Source of the DNA: Apodemus sylvaticus
Taxonomy: Eukaryota > Chordata > Mammalia > Rodentia > Muridae
Reading direction: 5' to 3'
NCBI RefSeq assembly: GCF_947179515.1
Contig: NC_067472.1
Location: 164,425,761-164,489,760, forward strand
DNA: 64,000 nucleotides
The notes beneath the pieces are model-generated. The model worked only from the letters and a program-made list of their open reading frames with translations, did no database searches and had not been told where the DNA came from. Positions 51,478 to 64,000 of this stretch are shown here, one piece after another; the stretch's first letter is position 1; every line of letters starts with the position of its first letter. The position numbers and the translations under genes were made by a program.

Positions 51478-51600
51478 GTTTGGTTTTGGTGTGAGACAGG
51501 TACTTACTACAGAGTACTGGCTGGCCTCGAACTCACAAATCTACCTGCTTCTGCCTCCCTGCCTTGGAATGAAAGGTGTAAAGCCCTATACCTAGCACAT
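51478..51600 (-). mobile_element. Old B1 SINE
   Basis: GTGTGAGACAGGTACTTACT, ACTGGCTGGCCTCGAACTCA and GGAATGAAAGGTGTAAAGCC. Confidence 0.65.
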
Positions 51601-53227
51601 GTGGTTTTTTTTTTCCATCAGTTCTGGGATCAGACATAGGTCCTCAGGTTTACAAGATAAGCTCTCTTTTAAAATGTATCTTAAGGGAAAAATCATTAAA
51701 TTAATAGAAAATCATACCAGTAATATCTGAGCTCAAATTCCTGTGACCTTCAAATTCGGTCTAGAATGTAAACAGTAGGATTGTTAAACTCAGTTTCTAT
51801 CTTTGAAACTCACTGAGATGAATGCTTCTTCTTCCTCAAATCTTTGTCTTTCCTTTCTATGTGATAAGGAAGAAAAAAAAATTGAGGGAGGAAAAAGTTA
51901 CTAGATTTGTAAACGAGCTTTCCAATTACTAGGCCTCTGCAGAGAGAGATGCCATAATTGCTCAAGGTGAAGGCAAGGAAAGAGATAAGGAAGTCAATTA
52001 TCCAGAGGATCGATGGCAGAAGACTAAAAATGCAGGCGCGTTCTCCCCGATCCTACCTGCCAGACATGACGGAATGAAACTGTGCAGCTCAGCAGAAGAT
52101 ACTTACACTCAATCGCTCTTCAGTGGGCTTCTCTTCCCACCCACATCCACAGATGCTACAAGGAATAACGATGTCATGAAGTCCCAAACAAGTGAGGGAT
52201 GAAGACTAGGTGGTAGAAGTTCTGCTGACTGGGTGGCAAGAAAAAGCCTGGGACAAGCAATGCAGTATGGGAGATGCTGAGGCGGGGCCCCGGGAACTGG
52301 GGGTGGGGTGGAGGCTGGCATACTCTGACTCACTGCTATCCTGTTTGTCTTGTCTTTGATCACAGACACTACAAGGCCAGATTTGGACAAGGTTGACGTC
52401 TATGGACCTTCGGCATTGACTTGGCATTGGATATCTCTTGGCTAGTCTGGTGATTTATTTTTTTCTTGATCAAATGAAGGTTTCTAAGCCTTGGATTTTA
52501 TGAGCACATGGGTGTTTTGCTTTGTCCTTAGAGCCAAAAGTGAAGTGTTGTTTTTTTTTTCCCCCTACAGTAGCCTTCTAGAACTCAAAAAGTGCAGGGT
52601 TTTAACTCTCTTTACTGTGAGTGAAATCCATTCCAGATGGGATACTATTTGACTTTGCATATATGCCTCACACTATTGATAAAGTATTTATTCAACAAAC
52701 ATTTACTGGGCAGTATCTGAGCCAGGTATTCCAGGGGACACAGCAATAAACTAGATAGAGGCAGTAGCTGCCTTCATTAAGTTTATGATCTACCAGGGAA
52801 AACTATTAGGCTATTGTGATAAGACTATAATGAAGCTAGTGTTAGCAGCATACAGTAATTGAATGATTGTCAGGAGTCAGGTACAAAGTACACTAACACA
52901 CATTAATTCATTTAAGGTAGGGAACATTGGTAACACTCCTACTGCCATTTGAAAAATGAGGAAGAGAGTCAGTGCACCAGTAAGGGCACTTCCTGCCCGA
53001 GCACAGGGACCTAAATTCAAACCAGTACCCACACAAAAAGCTGCATGTGACTCCTAGTTGGGCTTTGACCTCAGTGCTGTGTGGGGCAGAGAAAACAGAA
53101 TCGCTAGGTTTGCTAATGATTCAAAGAGACTCTGCCTCAAAGGGGAGGGATACACTGAGATATCTGATGGCATCTGCATGGATGTATGCATGCATGCAGG
53201 TGCTCCATCTCCTACCATTCACATGCA
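51601..53227. other. Intergenic stretch with ancient repeats
   Basis: A MIR-like end (52850-52975, with ACATTAATTCATTTAAGGTA) and an ancient repeat-like word ATTCAACAAACATTTACTGG (52691) are seen. A decayed tRNA-derived SINE may cover 52970-53170. No gene is recognised. Confidence 0.5.
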
Positions 53228-53395
53228 ACACACACAGAGAGAGGGAGAGAGGAAGAGAGAGAGCAGACAGACAGACACAGAGAAACAGAGACACAGACAG
53301 AGACAGACACAGAGAGGAACAGAGACAGGGACAGAGAGAGACAGAAACAGGGATAGATACAGACAGACAGACAAATAGAGATGGGGGAGAGGGAG
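53228..53395. repeat. (ACAG/GAGA)n purine-rich simple repeat
   Basis: Imperfect ACAGACAG and GAGACAGA units. Confidence 0.9.
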
Positions 53396-55415
53396 ATGGC
53401 GTAGGTAATATAGCAGAGCTGAGCATGACCTGGTATGGTTTGCCAGCATGGATGATGATTTTAGCCCCTGTGCTGTGACTGAAGGAGCTCTGGGTATACA
53501 GGGTAACGGGACACAGTTCTTTAATCTGGTCCATATACTTAAGGAAGATGACCCTTGCAACCCAGGCAGAGTTTAGCCTAGGAGGGATAACTGTGCCCAA
53601 CTGAAAATCAGAAGGGCCTGCCAGGCAGCGAGTTATTGTGCAGAATTACTACTATTAAGTGACTTCTGGCACTGGTTTTACGTAGATCTAGGAAATCGAG
53701 GCTTCTGGACAATAGCCTTTCCCTTTTCCTGACTGCTCTGTCCAACCAATTCCCGCAGATAAAAGCAAGGGGAACCTAGTGTGAAAAGGTTTAGCTTAGA
53801 CACCTTCCTCTTAGGAGGAGATTGGGACATCTCACAGGTTTCCCTTTACAAACCAACAGCCCACACAGGTCTGTACACCCACCTCCAGACTAGAACTTAG
53901 GATTTCCTTTCTTGAGACCAGAAGATTTCCAGGATTTTTTCAGGGAGGAAAAAAAAAAAAAGAGTGGATGTTTGAGTGGGCAGATGATATCTGCCAGACC
54001 AGACTGAAGCTCTCCTAATCACACGTGTAACAATTTGGCAACCAACCAGAGCATAACAAAATAAAGGGGCCTGAAGAAGCCCAGTATGGAAGACAAGCTT
54101 GAGAGATGGTGAGATAAAGCCGGCAGTGAGCCCAGCACGGAGGTCCTAGCATGCCTCCCTAAGGTATCCACAGGGGGTGGGGTGTCCGTGGGGACTTAGA
54201 TAAGTCCAAAATCTGCAGCGACTGGTTAGAAGAGTTGTTCTGGTAGCTCTGTTAACATTATTTGAAGACAGGAAAGATGAGCGGTGGGCAGGTAGCTGGA
54301 ATGATGGTGTAGAGGGAAAGCCGGAGATGATGGTGTCTTGATGATGCACAGAGGAAGAGGATGGAGAGAAGGAGGTGGCTGATGTAGGGAGGACAGATTT
54401 CAGTGATGGATTCTGAAGCAAGAGCCCAGACAACTTGAAGAGAGTTATTGATGAATGGCGTCTGTGTTTCCACTAGTAAGAACATTAGCATTGCTGCTGA
54501 GCCAGGTAGCGCTTCAGGCCTGTATAGTCCTGTACTCACGCACTGTGTGGGAAGACTGAGTTCAGAGCCAGAAGATCAGGCTCGTGACAAAGAACTAGCA
54601 AATATAACAAAGAAGGGGAAAAAAAAACAGAAAAGAAAACCCTAAAATCTACTTTTTAAATTTGCATTTCATTCATGCCTGTTATATGTATATGTGCATG
54701 CGTACACAACAGTCCACAATCCAGAATGGACTCACACCCCCAATAAACCTGTCATAAGCTGAAAATATTGGAAGTCAAGTGCGTCTAACATAGGTCAGTG
54801 ATCAAATGTAGCAGCTTAGAAATATAGCACACTGTGGATGGTCTGTTGTTTATCTCCCAATCATACAACTCAATGGGAGCTGGGGCTTGAAGCTGCCTGG
54901 CACTCGGAGAGAAGAATGCCCCTTGTCTTTTGACCGGGGAAGGGGAACTCTAAAGCTTGCATCCTGTTTATGCATGTTTATACTGGATGAGTCCATGGTA
55001 CTTCTCACCACTGCATGTTGAATTTATACGTCAGGGACTGTTTATACGGACGCTCCATTGGCTTACGGTAAAAATCTACTGTCTTGTCTCAGAATCCCTA
55101 ACTGTGCCCTGCTCCATTGAGTTGACTACATCTCTGGATTTTATCTCCTGATGTTTGTCATCCCACCTCTAGCAAGCATGATTATTCCATTATTTCTTAA
55201 CTTCCAAGGGAGGTAGAACTTTGGTTTCTTCCTGATGTCATTTCACTTCCTGCGAAAGAGCATACACCCTCTTTTCTGAACTTGTTAAAATCAGTAGGTG
55301 TCAAAATGGAGGATGAAATGCTGTCCAGTATTTGTTTTATGGTGGTCATGTGAATGTTATTAGATGAGACATTTAGAACTGTAGGAATACAGTTCCATTC
55401 TCATACAAATGGTCT
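53396..55415. other. Intergenic stretch
   Basis: I see no interspersed repeat or gene; an A12 run lies near 53950. Open frames here are short and unrelated to any family I know. Confidence 0.6.

Positions 55416-55448
<33 letters not shown>
55416..55448. repeat. (GT)n microsatellite
   Basis: About sixteen GT units. Confidence 0.95.
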
Positions 55449-55450
<2 letters not shown>

Positions 55451-56135
55451 TCAGAGATTGAAGCCAGCATCTTGTGCCTGACCAGACACAAGGTTTATCC
55501 CACAGAAGGTTTATCCCCAGCCCTGGTCCAACTCCCTCATAGCAAACTGCCAACCTCTCCATGAACCAAAGCAAAGCACTGTACAATTCTTTACTCTGTG
55601 TGTAAATATCCCCTCGATATATTTAAAACTATTGTCTCATCTTGCAGCTCAGCCCCCTGCTCCTCCATGCACAGGCTGCTATCTGGGCTTTTATATATGT
55701 TTGGCATTTCTGTAAAACAAACCAGTCTAGGATTTAGTGGTTAGAAACAAGAGTCAGCTGTTTAGCTCACACTTCTCCAGGCCGGCCAGTTGGGCTGAGC
55801 TCAGTTAGGCAGTCCTCCTGATTTGGGATAGATTTCCATCACCATCACCATCTTCACAAATCTGCAGCTTCCTTTATGTGGCTCTGACCCTTGAGAGTGG
55901 AGAGCCAGTCAGCTATTCACTCTTAGCCACCGTTTCTCTTGTTTTTGTACCTGGTAGCTCATCCCAGACCTTAGGGTGGTGACAAGGATAGAAGGAAGAA
56001 ATGCCCAAGGTCTAGGATTGAGACTACGGTCACAACTACCTTGCTTCTATCATGTTCTACAGACCAAAGAAGGCACACCAGTCTAGAAGGAAGGGGTTCA
56101 GAAGAAGAGTCCATGCCTTTAAAATAAAACATTGC
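55449..56135. other. Intergenic stretch
   Basis: Nothing recognised apart from a short ATCACC-rich word near 55845. Confidence 0.6.
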
Positions 56136-56453
56136 CTTAGCTAGGGTTTTACTGCTGTGAGCAGACATCATGACCAACACATTCTTATAAAGGACAACAT
56201 TTAATTGGGGCTGGCTTACAGGTTCAGAGAGAGGGTCAGTTCATTATCATCAAGGCAGGAACATGGCAGCATGCAGGCAGGCATGGTACAGGAGAGTTCT
56301 ACATCTTCATCTGAAGATTGCTAGTAGAATACTGACTTCCAGGCAGCTAGGGTGAGAGTCTTATAGCCCACACCCACAGTGACACACCTACTCCAATAGG
56401 GCCACACCTTCAAATAGTTCTGCTCCCTAGGCCATGCATATACAAACCATCAC
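56136..56453 (-). mobile_element. Rodent interspersed repeat (RMER1-like)
   Basis: CTTAGCTAGGGTTTTACTGC, ACATTTAATTGGGGCTGGCT and CACAGTGACACACCTACTCC; reverse-oriented relative of the copy at 12672-13197. Confidence 0.65.
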
Positions 56454-56479
56454 AAACATTATTTTTTATTTTGTGTTTG

Positions 56480-56635
56480 TACTTGCATATGGGGGTGTGT
56501 CAAGTCCAGCCCACACATGGGGATATGAGGGCACCTTGTGGGAGCTGGTTCTCTTCTACCACATGGGCCCTAAGGATTGAACTCAGGTCCTCAGGCTTGG
56601 CAGTAGGTGCCTTTAACTGTTGAGACACAGATTTC
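56480..56635 (-). mobile_element. tRNA-derived SINE (B3-like)
   Basis: TGGGAGCTGGTTCTCTTCTA, GATTGAACTCAGGTCCTCAG and a degraded tRNA-like end GTTGAGACACA. Confidence 0.55.
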
Positions 56636-56769
56636 CTCTACTGATGGAATAGCTAAAAAGTCACTCTGCAAAGAATACAAGTATAAGATGGTTGCCAGTT
56701 TCATGTAGTCTGCCAGGAACATAATTTGTTCCTACCGTTCCCCTTTACCATGAGCCTTACAGTTTGCAA

Positions 56770-56945
56770 TGTGTGTGTGTGTGTGTGTGTGTGTGCACTA
56801 CCGCACACCACAATGTAAGTGTGAAAGCTCACTCTGTGAGCTAGTTCTTTTCTTCCACCTTTTAGTGAATTTGGAGGATCAAACTCCGGTTGTTGGGTTT
56901 TCAAAGCAAATACCTTTATTCACTCAGCCATCTTGCCAGAGCAGA
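56770..56945 (-). mobile_element. (GT)n run plus tRNA-derived SINE
   Basis: (GT)13 at 56770-56796 followed by GTGAGCTAGTTCTTTTCTTC, GGATCAAACTCCGGTTGTTG and ACTCAGCCATCTTGCCAGAG. Confidence 0.55.
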
Positions 56946-56993
56946 GTATGAGGGTATATTTAATTCTCATCATGGCCCGTCTTTATTTCATTA

Positions 56994-57116
56994 TCCTCCT
57001 CTTCTTCATCTTCCTCTTCCTTCCCCATCCTCCTGCTCCTCCTCTTCCTCCTCCTCCTTCTTCTCCCTCTCCCTCTCCATCTCCTTTCATTTCACTTCCC
57101 CTTCTGCTCCTCTTCC
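56994..57116. repeat. CT-rich pyrimidine tract
   Basis: CCTCCTCTTCTTC-type units. Confidence 0.9.
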
Positions 57117-57139
57117 TACTTCATTGTCTTCTTTCTCTC

Positions 57140-57357
57140 TGGCAGGGGTCTCAAGAAGCTCAGGCTATCAAAAACTTTAATAAGTAGCCAAAGATGACCT
57201 TGAATTTCTGATCATTTCACTTTTGAGTCCTCAGTCCTGGGATTGTAGGTGTGTGCAACCACACCCAACTTTGTTTAACTGGTACAGAGGGGATTGAAGC
57301 CAGGACTTCAAGCCAATAGGCAAACACTTAACCGGCAGAGCTATATCCCCAGCCCTG
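57140..57357 (-). mobile_element. B4 SINE
   Basis: AAAGATGACCTTGAATTTCT, CCTGGGATTGTAGGTGTGTG, GGATTGAAGCCAGGACTTCA and GAGCTATATCCCCAGCCC. Confidence 0.72.
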
Positions 57358-59280
57358 GTTCTGATATTTCTACTCTTTCTAAGACTTTTAAGTTAGGTTT
57401 ATTCATTTTATGTATATTTTGCCTGTATGCCAACTTCAGGACTTGTACAAGCTCGATCATGGTGAGGCATGGAGGAAACAGGCTATGATCCAGAGCTTTG
57501 AAGGGTGAGGATGCAGGATCACCAGCTCAAGACCAGCCTCCAGCACACACTAAGACCCCGTCACAAACAAAACAAGTGAAAAACAAAACAAAAAAAACAA
57601 AAAACACAGAGGAGACGTGATTGGATGTAGGTTGTGAAAAGGGATGACGCCTGAGAATTCCACCTTCTTATTGATCTTTTTTGACCCCAGGATTGTTAAT
57701 GGATAGGACCACTAACAGAAAGGGACACCGAAGAATGGACATCTTAATTGGAAAGGGAGCGCATGCCTCCGAAGGGTGGTATTGGTGCTTTCTTTTTCTC
57801 ATCAGATCTGCACATCAAGGCTCTGCTGAGCAGGGTTATGGTCGGCCTGTATTAGGAAGATTGGTTAGCGCTACTTACAGGACACTTACCAGGGTAAATG
57901 GTGGCTCTGGCTGGGTTCTTGGGAGGTGCTGCAGAGTGGAGCCCCTTGAGACTCAATATGGTTAACGGCTGTGAGTGGTTAAGACTGCAGGCGCTGCTGG
58001 GGAAGTATTCCCAGAAGGCTGTTTGTGCTCTACATTAGGGAAATTAAGCACCGACAATGCGTTCAATTTAGATCCATCTGGTCTGTGTGTCTCCTTTTCC
58101 TTCTTTCCCTCCAGAAAAGACTACTGTTCGAACAAAGGCACTTGACGGTCACGTCAAGTTACAAGGAAACAAGGCATTTGGCACCTGGGCATCTTGAAAA
58201 GCAGAGAGAAAAGCTGCCTCATTCTAGTTGGTGAGGGTCTCTGCCCAAAGCAGAGGTCATCATCCAGTATGCTGGCTACCCAGAATACAACTTCGGAAGA
58301 AAGACAGGAGGACTGAGTTGAGAGCAGTATATTTAGAGGAATGGGTCAACAGTCAGCAATTAACGAATGGTTCAAGAAGTGAAGCCATTTGCCACCAAGC
58401 CTGAGGCCCTGCACCAAGTCAGATCACCAAGATCCACGTGGTAGAAAGAAAACTGCAACTTGCCACTGACCCCTGTGTGCACTTACGTACATAGGTGTTA
58501 TTAAAAAAATGTTAAGAAATCCATCCTTACAGAAACCCATGTAGCTGTTATTAAAACAAGGTAGACCATTATTGTTGACTTCAGTATTATTTATTTATAT
58601 CTGACTTTTTGAGATAAGGTATCTTATAGCCCAGGCTGGCTTTTAATTACTGTATAGCCAAGGATGGGTTTGAACTACTGATCCCTTGCATCCCTTGTGG
58701 AAAGAGAGGCTGGAACAGTATCCTAAACAGCGGATGTTTGACAACCCTGAACTCAGACATCCTATCTTCAAAGTTTAGACTCATCTCAGCATTCATTTCC
58801 TGCTGCCTCAGTTTCCTAACAATGGCTTCCAACACCAACAATCTCTAATCTCTCCACCAGCAGCCTTTTCCAGAACTTTGAATGACACACCAAGAACAAG
58901 CTTCGGATCAGAATGATGAAGAAGTCTAGAAAAAGAAAAGTCAAGAGTAGGAAGTCTTCTCTAGGCCCTGCTCCTATGGTTTAGGACATCTGCAAGCAAT
59001 CTAGTTAAGTCCTCAATGGTCTCAGCCCCTGGATGGCCTGGTCCCCTCAATGTGATGTCAGACTACAGAAACTCTACACGGTCATTTTCATTATTACTGT
59101 TATTCAGGGTTGCTTCTGGGTAACCCTGAGGTAGCTCTGGGCTGCACCCCATCCCACATCTCTCCCTCTCCTCAGGGTCTCTTCTGACTAATTCCAGCAG
59201 GGCTATGATTTCATCTCCTTGTCTTTCTGGTACCCAGGGAAGAGTATACTAGAGTTTTTGAATTTTATTCCTACAATGCA
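57358..59280. other. Intergenic stretch
   Basis: An A-rich CAAAA run lies at 57568-57605 and a B1-like fragment at about 58607-58685. The rest is unassigned. Confidence 0.55.
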
Positions 59281-59676
59281 TGTACTGGGTGGTTTTGTGT
59301 GTCAACTTGATACAAGCTGGAGTTATAACAGAGAAAGGAGCATTAGGTGAGGAAATGCCTCTATGAGATCCAGCTATAAGGTATTTTCTCAATTAGGTGG
59401 GGAGGACCCATTGTGGGTCGTACCATCTCTGGCCTGGTAGTCTTGGGTTTATAAGAAAGCAAGTTGAGCAAGCCAGGGGAAGCAAGCCAGTAAGAAACAT
59501 CCCTTCATGGCCTATGCATCAGCTCCTGCTTCCTGACCAGCTTGAGTTCCAGTCCTGATTTCCTTTGGTGATCAACAGCAATGTGGAAAGTGTATGCTGA
59601 ATAAAGCATTTCCTCCCCAACTTGCTTCTTGGTCATGATATTTGTGCAAGAATAGAAACCCTGACCAAGACGATGT
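59281..59676 (+). mobile_element. Rodent LTR-like interspersed repeat
   Basis: GTGTGTCAACTTGATACAAG, GGAGTTATAACAGAGAAAGG, a TGAATAAAGCATTTCCTCCC polyadenylation-like word and the end GAAACCCTGACCAAGACGAT. A very common rodent family; the exact name is not assigned. Confidence 0.6.
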
Positions 59677-60149
59677 GCCAGATATTCAGTCCTAACAAGT
59701 GCCAATTGCATGAATCACCCTCAACCCCAGCCCACTTTGCATTGTTACTCATTCCTGTCTCACTGGGTGACACATTTGAGACATGGCACCACTATAGTGA
59801 CTGTGGAAATCAGTCATTTGTACAGTCAGAAGTGACCACAGAGTTAACATGAGTCTAATCTCCAAAACAAAGGCTCATCAATCCAACTCAGTTTCTAACC
59901 AATTCTGAGACTTTGGTGACTGTGGTCCAGCTGGGAACTGTCACTCGGGGTGGTTCCCAAACACTCCTGTTACTTAGGAAGTTCCTCTGAGCTTGTTGGC
60001 CATCAACTGCTCCTCCCACTCCAGCCCCAGGCAATGACTAATTCTCTGCCCCCACAACTGAGCCAAAGGCTTGCTCATGTTCTTCAAGCACTGACATATC
60101 CCCAACTTAACCTCTCTCTAGATTTAACTTTTTAAAACACTGTTTTAAT
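59677..60149. other. Intergenic stretch
   Basis: Nothing recognised. Confidence 0.6.
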
Positions 60150-60357
60150 TTTATGAGACTTTTGTCAGCATCTATGTCTGTATGCTACGAGTATGCTACA
60201 CTCATGACGGTCAGAAGAGGGCGTTGAGTCTGGAACTGAGTTTGGAACTGGAGTTACAGATGGTGATGAGCTGCCACTTACAGTGCTGAGAGTGGAAACT
60301 GGACCCCATGCAAGGGCATCTAGTGCTCTTCACTGCTGAGCCATCTTTCTGGCCCCT
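60150..60357 (-). mobile_element. B3-type SINE
   Basis: GGTCAGAAGAGGGCGTTGAG, GTTACAGATGGTGATGAGCT and the reverse head CTGAGCCATCTTTCTGGCCC. Confidence 0.78.
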
Positions 60358-60831
60358 AGATTCGTTTGCTATGCAAGTTTTACTTAAATAGAATGACAGA
60401 ATCCTTTCGCTTAACACACTGATTTTTAGGCTAACCTATGACATATCGCTATCATTTCTTACTTCCCATTGGTTCATATTTTCCCACAATGGGATGATGC
60501 CTTCTGCCATCTTGTTAAGTGGCTGGACAGTTTCTAGTTGGGAGACTAGTGGTACTCTAAGTGTTCCAATAGAATCTTGGTGATTTTATGGGCTTCGGTT
60601 TCTCTTGGACATATCCTTAGGGGTGGAATTGCAGGGTTGCTTTGTCTTCTACTCCTTCTCCTTTTTTTCTTTCCTTCTCTTCTCTCTCTTCCTCTTCTTT
60701 CTAATTGATCATTTTTACTCTTGGAATTCATCTTTGGTGAAGCTGCAAGGCTCCTGATACCTGCAATACCAGAGTAGCATCCTGGTGTCTCCATGTTCTC
60801 AGAGCTATCAGAACCACACTCACAGAAAGGA

Positions 60832-60833
<2 letters not shown>

Positions 60834-60874
<41 letters not shown>
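60834..60874. repeat. (GT)n microsatellite
   Basis: About twenty GT units; a CT-rich tract lies just upstream at 60640-60705. Confidence 0.95.
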
Positions 60875-60875
<1 letters not shown>

Positions 60876-61089
60876 TTCCATGTATAGGAATACCATATTA
60901 TAATTCTCTAAGAACATATGTGATCTGAGAACATAGGTAAGAAATCCCCAAACATCTTCCTATTGAAATATGTCTTTAAAATGAATGATGTTCCTTTTGT
61001 GTCTCATAACAAGAACATCATAATGTTATTCAAAATTGAGTGCAAAGATGGCTTCTCATTACACATTTCCTTTCTTGATGGTTTAAGCT

Positions 61090-61302
61090 AGAGCTGGAGA
61101 AGTGACTTAGCAGTTAGAACATTTGCCGGACTTGCAAGGGTTTCATTCATATCATCTACATCAGGTGGCTCACAAGTGCTTGTAACTCTCATTCCAAGGG
61201 ATCTAAAACTCTCTGTCCTCCTCAGAAACCTGCATGTATGTGATGCACATACATACACTCAGGCATGCATGTATACACACAGAATAAGTCAATCTTTACG
61301 AA
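61090..61302 (+). mobile_element. Old B3-type SINE
   Basis: GAGCTGGAGAAGTGACTTAG head, GTGGCTCACAAGTGCTTGTA and an ACAGAATAAGTCAATCTTT end. Confidence 0.65.
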
Positions 61303-62724
61303 AAAGAAGGAAGAAATGTCTTGATGTACATTTGAAAGACCTGACAGCTGCATTTTTGAGGCTATGCTCAAAGAGGGTTACTTAAAAGCACTGGGTAATC
61401 CAGATGTGAAGCCACAGCACATCAAAGTGGTGATCTCGTGACAGTTGCTTGTCTGTCAGGCTGTGGCTAGAGAGACAGAGGTTGGAGGGGGTGAGCAAAC
61501 TCCAGACCGCCATCATGAAAACACACAAGAGCCAAATCTATTTTGCAGTCTGATCATGACTGGCTGCAGGCAGACCAGTAGGGAGGGCCTTGAGAGACTG
61601 ATGGAGTCCAGCTCCACAATCTCCACATGCAGGAAAAGTGCCAGGAAACCAAAGCAGCCATAGAGTCATGGCTAGGGAGTTGGGAGACCTGGTGTTTAGA
61701 CGCCTCTTCACTCAGTTATCCTTGCAGTCTTCTGAGAGCAGAATCGGGCAGAGATCCCCTTCTTACCTGCCTCGCCAGAGCTATGGGCTCTCTGTGATCT
61801 GTGCGAGCCAGCACTTACCTGCTGATAGGCAGGCATGCTGGGTTGGGAGGCCTCACTGCTGTATCCTCTTCGGGTGGTTGCTTCCCCTCATGGAGTCATG
61901 GACAGGAAGTCATCTCCCTATTATGATTCATGCATTTGTTCTTTACCTTCCCTGAAGAGACTGGGGACAGCTGTTTGTCCCTTGCCTGGCTCTATGCAAA
62001 TGTCTTACTGTCAGGCTGCCTGGTCCACTGAAGAAGAGAAGCACACTCTTCAGAGCAGTATATGGAATTCTGGGAGGTCCAGCCATGCAGGAAGGTGATG
62101 GTATGTCCCTGAGACCCTCTGTCCACTGCCTGTGAATTTATACATGAGCAGTGAACCCTGAGGCCATACTTGACATCTTTGCAGAACCCCCACCAGATGG
62201 GGAGGCCATGCTGGAAGGGCATAGATCAATGCTGACAGGAAGGCTCGCTGCAAGAATGGTTATCAGACCATTCTGCCGTCTGAACTTGCTTTCCCTCTGG
62301 TTTTCTTTCGCTGATTTTTTTCTCTCAGACCAAATTTATGCAACTGAAGCTATGTACAAAATAAGTGTCCTTCAAAGGGGCTCAGGTGAATCAGCCGAGA
62401 GGTGCCTCAGCTGAGAGGGGGTCCGAGGAGAGAACAGAACCCGCAGAGGGAAAAGACAAGATGGAAGGCAAAGACCAAATGACAGAGAGTTAGAGAGAAG
62501 ATACAGGGAAGGGAAGAGAAAGGGGAGGTGGGGAAGGGAAGGGACACACTGTGAGAAACAACAGCACAAGGTAAGTAGGCTGAGAAGCAGGAAGAACGTG
62601 ACTCAGGAGGCGAGAGGCAAGGCTTAGGGTATTTTCTGATGAAAGTTCACCTTTTTTTCCCTTTGTCTTTGCTGTTTTCAGTCAGTCTCAGGGAGCCCAC
62701 AGTGACTTAGAACCTTGAAAAAAG
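61303..62724. other. Intergenic stretch
   Basis: Unassigned sequence with a purine-rich patch at 62405-62560. No exon or known repeat is supported. Confidence 0.55.
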
Positions 62725-62850
62725 GAACCTCTGGTCTTCCTGCCTCTACCTTCGCAAGAGCTGGATTACAGTTTGGATGGTGCTGGGGACCAAACCAAGG
62801 CCTTTGCCCATGCCGGGCAAGCACTCAACCTATTAAGCGATATCCCTTGC
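62725..62850 (-). mobile_element. B4/ID-type SINE fragment
   Basis: CTTCCTGCCTCTACCTTCGC, GTGCTGGGGACCAAACCAAG and GGCAAGCACTCAACCTATTA. Confidence 0.6.
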
Positions 62851-64000
62851 TTGCTCAAGGCTTGTTTCCTCAATGCCAGGGCTGTCTCTGGGCCATCATG
62901 GGGCCCATGCTGAGCTGCTGTCTTCTTGCTGGTTGAGGTGTTGCCAGACCTTATCTGGAAATGCCTGCAGATCCAGGATGGCTTCAGGCTTGGCTGTCCT
63001 CTGAGAGGCTTTTTTGTACACACAGAGAACTGTGTCTGTACGAAAGCCTGATTACCTGCTCGGAGCCCAAGTGACCACATAGCTCACAGGGTTCCCGTGG
63101 CAGGCTGACTGCCACTCAGAGTGACCTTCACTCAGAGACTCAAGTCCCCTGTGAAACTGGACAGCCCTTGCTCAGAGCTGGGCAGGGACCGACTGCGCCC
63201 TCATGGTAAATTTCATGGCTAGACTGAAGTCCCCAAATTAAAAGCACAGGTTTGGGATTATCAGCTGCCATTGGGTTCAGGCTTATACCTGCCCCCCTCC
63301 CCCTCCCTGCAGCAGCAGCTGCGAGGCTGGCAAGGGGATGTGAGCAGGATGGGCAATGTCTGCAGAGGCGGTGTTGCAGTGCGGCTCCCACATCAGGACC
63401 AGCCCGCAGACATTTGTCATCCGCACCCCTGCCTGCACATTCTGATTCACATTCCTGTTTATGACTACGGAGGAATCACTGGCCGTGGAACAATTACTGT
63501 GTTGCAAACAAAGCATTATGTCCGAAGGAAAACAAAGCAAGCAGCAGAAACAAGCAGCAAGCCTTAGGCATTTGGCTAATGGGCTTCCTGCAGGAAACAT
63601 CTCAGGTGTAGAACGGTGCAGAGCAGCTCCGGCAGCCCGCTGGGAGAAGGCTGCATTTCAGACAGTTATAAACGGAGAGAAGGCCCAGCCAGGCTCCCTT
63701 AGATAAGAGGAACACATCTTGCCCCTGGAAGCCAGGGATTTGTGCCTTGCAAGTAAATCCAAGTGTCTGCCGGGGCATCAGGGAAAGCTAAATTCAGGGA
63801 TTGAAAAAATGAAGTGATCGCACACACCCGCACTCTTAAAAACAAGCAAACAACAGAATAAAAAATGATGTGTTTATTTCTCCCACTGCTATTTGCTCAC
63901 GGCTGACCAAGCATGCCCTTCTTGTACCCAGGTATGTGTGGACACGCCTTCTAGGCAGGCTGCAGACAGCCGCAGAGGCCCTGCCACCTCCTGTCTCTGC
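62851..64000. other. Repeat-free distal flank
   Basis: More than 1.1 kb without any recognisable repeat, unlike the preceding 20 kb. Single-copy-looking sequence with words such as AACAATTACTGTGTTGCAAA. It could be a distal regulatory element or the flank of a neighbouring gene; no exon is supported. Confidence 0.45.

Noticed and set aside
53047..53600. Open frames of 143 and 159 codons rich in Arg/Asp or Ser/Val/Cys
   Set aside because: They are translations of the ACAG/GAGA simple repeat.
42838..64000. Exons of a neighbouring gene such as Prmt3
   Set aside because: No frame with splice sites and a recognisable protein was found; all longer frames are low-complexity or repeat-derived.

Overview
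The window is rodent nuclear DNA, very probably from a mouse-like murine. It has split genes with GT-AG introns and many B1, B2/B3, B4 and ID SINEs. Several of these have intact target-site duplications. It also holds L1 3' ends, a rodent hAT remnant and many CA/GT/GAA microsatellites. The species is not certain: the coding exons read as rodent GlyT2, but as I remember the house-mouse protein there are a few N-terminal substitutions, so a different Mus or close relative is possible.

One protein-coding gene is supported: Slc6a5, the neuronal Na+/Cl--dependent glycine transporter 2 (GlyT2), on the minus strand. Eleven coding exons lie between 36113 (initiator ATG) and 942 (end of TM8 start). 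They join in frame with GT-AG sites to encode residues 1-581 of a protein of about 799 residues. TM8 (remainder) to TM12 and the C-terminus lie beyond the left edge. The initiator ATG is the last three bases of its exon. One 543-bp exon then encodes the whole long GlyT2-specific cytoplasmic N-terminus, followed by the conserved SLC6 transporter core.

Layout: 1-36113 is Slc6a5. Introns 5 to 11 are rich in SINEs and simple repeats, including a 214-base pure purine tract and an inverted duplication. Introns 1 to 4 and the exon 2-3 area are nearly free of interspersed repeats. A near-consensus RE1/NRSE (REST) motif lies in intron 1 at 35874-35894, about 220 bp downstream of exon 1. From 36.1 to 39 kb is the promoter-proximal region, with a CpG-dense block at 37.25-37.5 kb and an AT-rich homeodomain-motif block at 38.84-38.96 kb. 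From 39 to 64 kb is upstream intergenic DNA dominated by SINEs, a young 5'-truncated L1 with a perfect 18-bp target duplication, microsatellites and older repeats. I recognise no second gene there.

No undescribed multi-gene system is visible. The observations most worth checking are the RE1-like element, the candidate intronic and upstream regulatory blocks, the intronic inverted duplication, and repeats placed right at splice sites.
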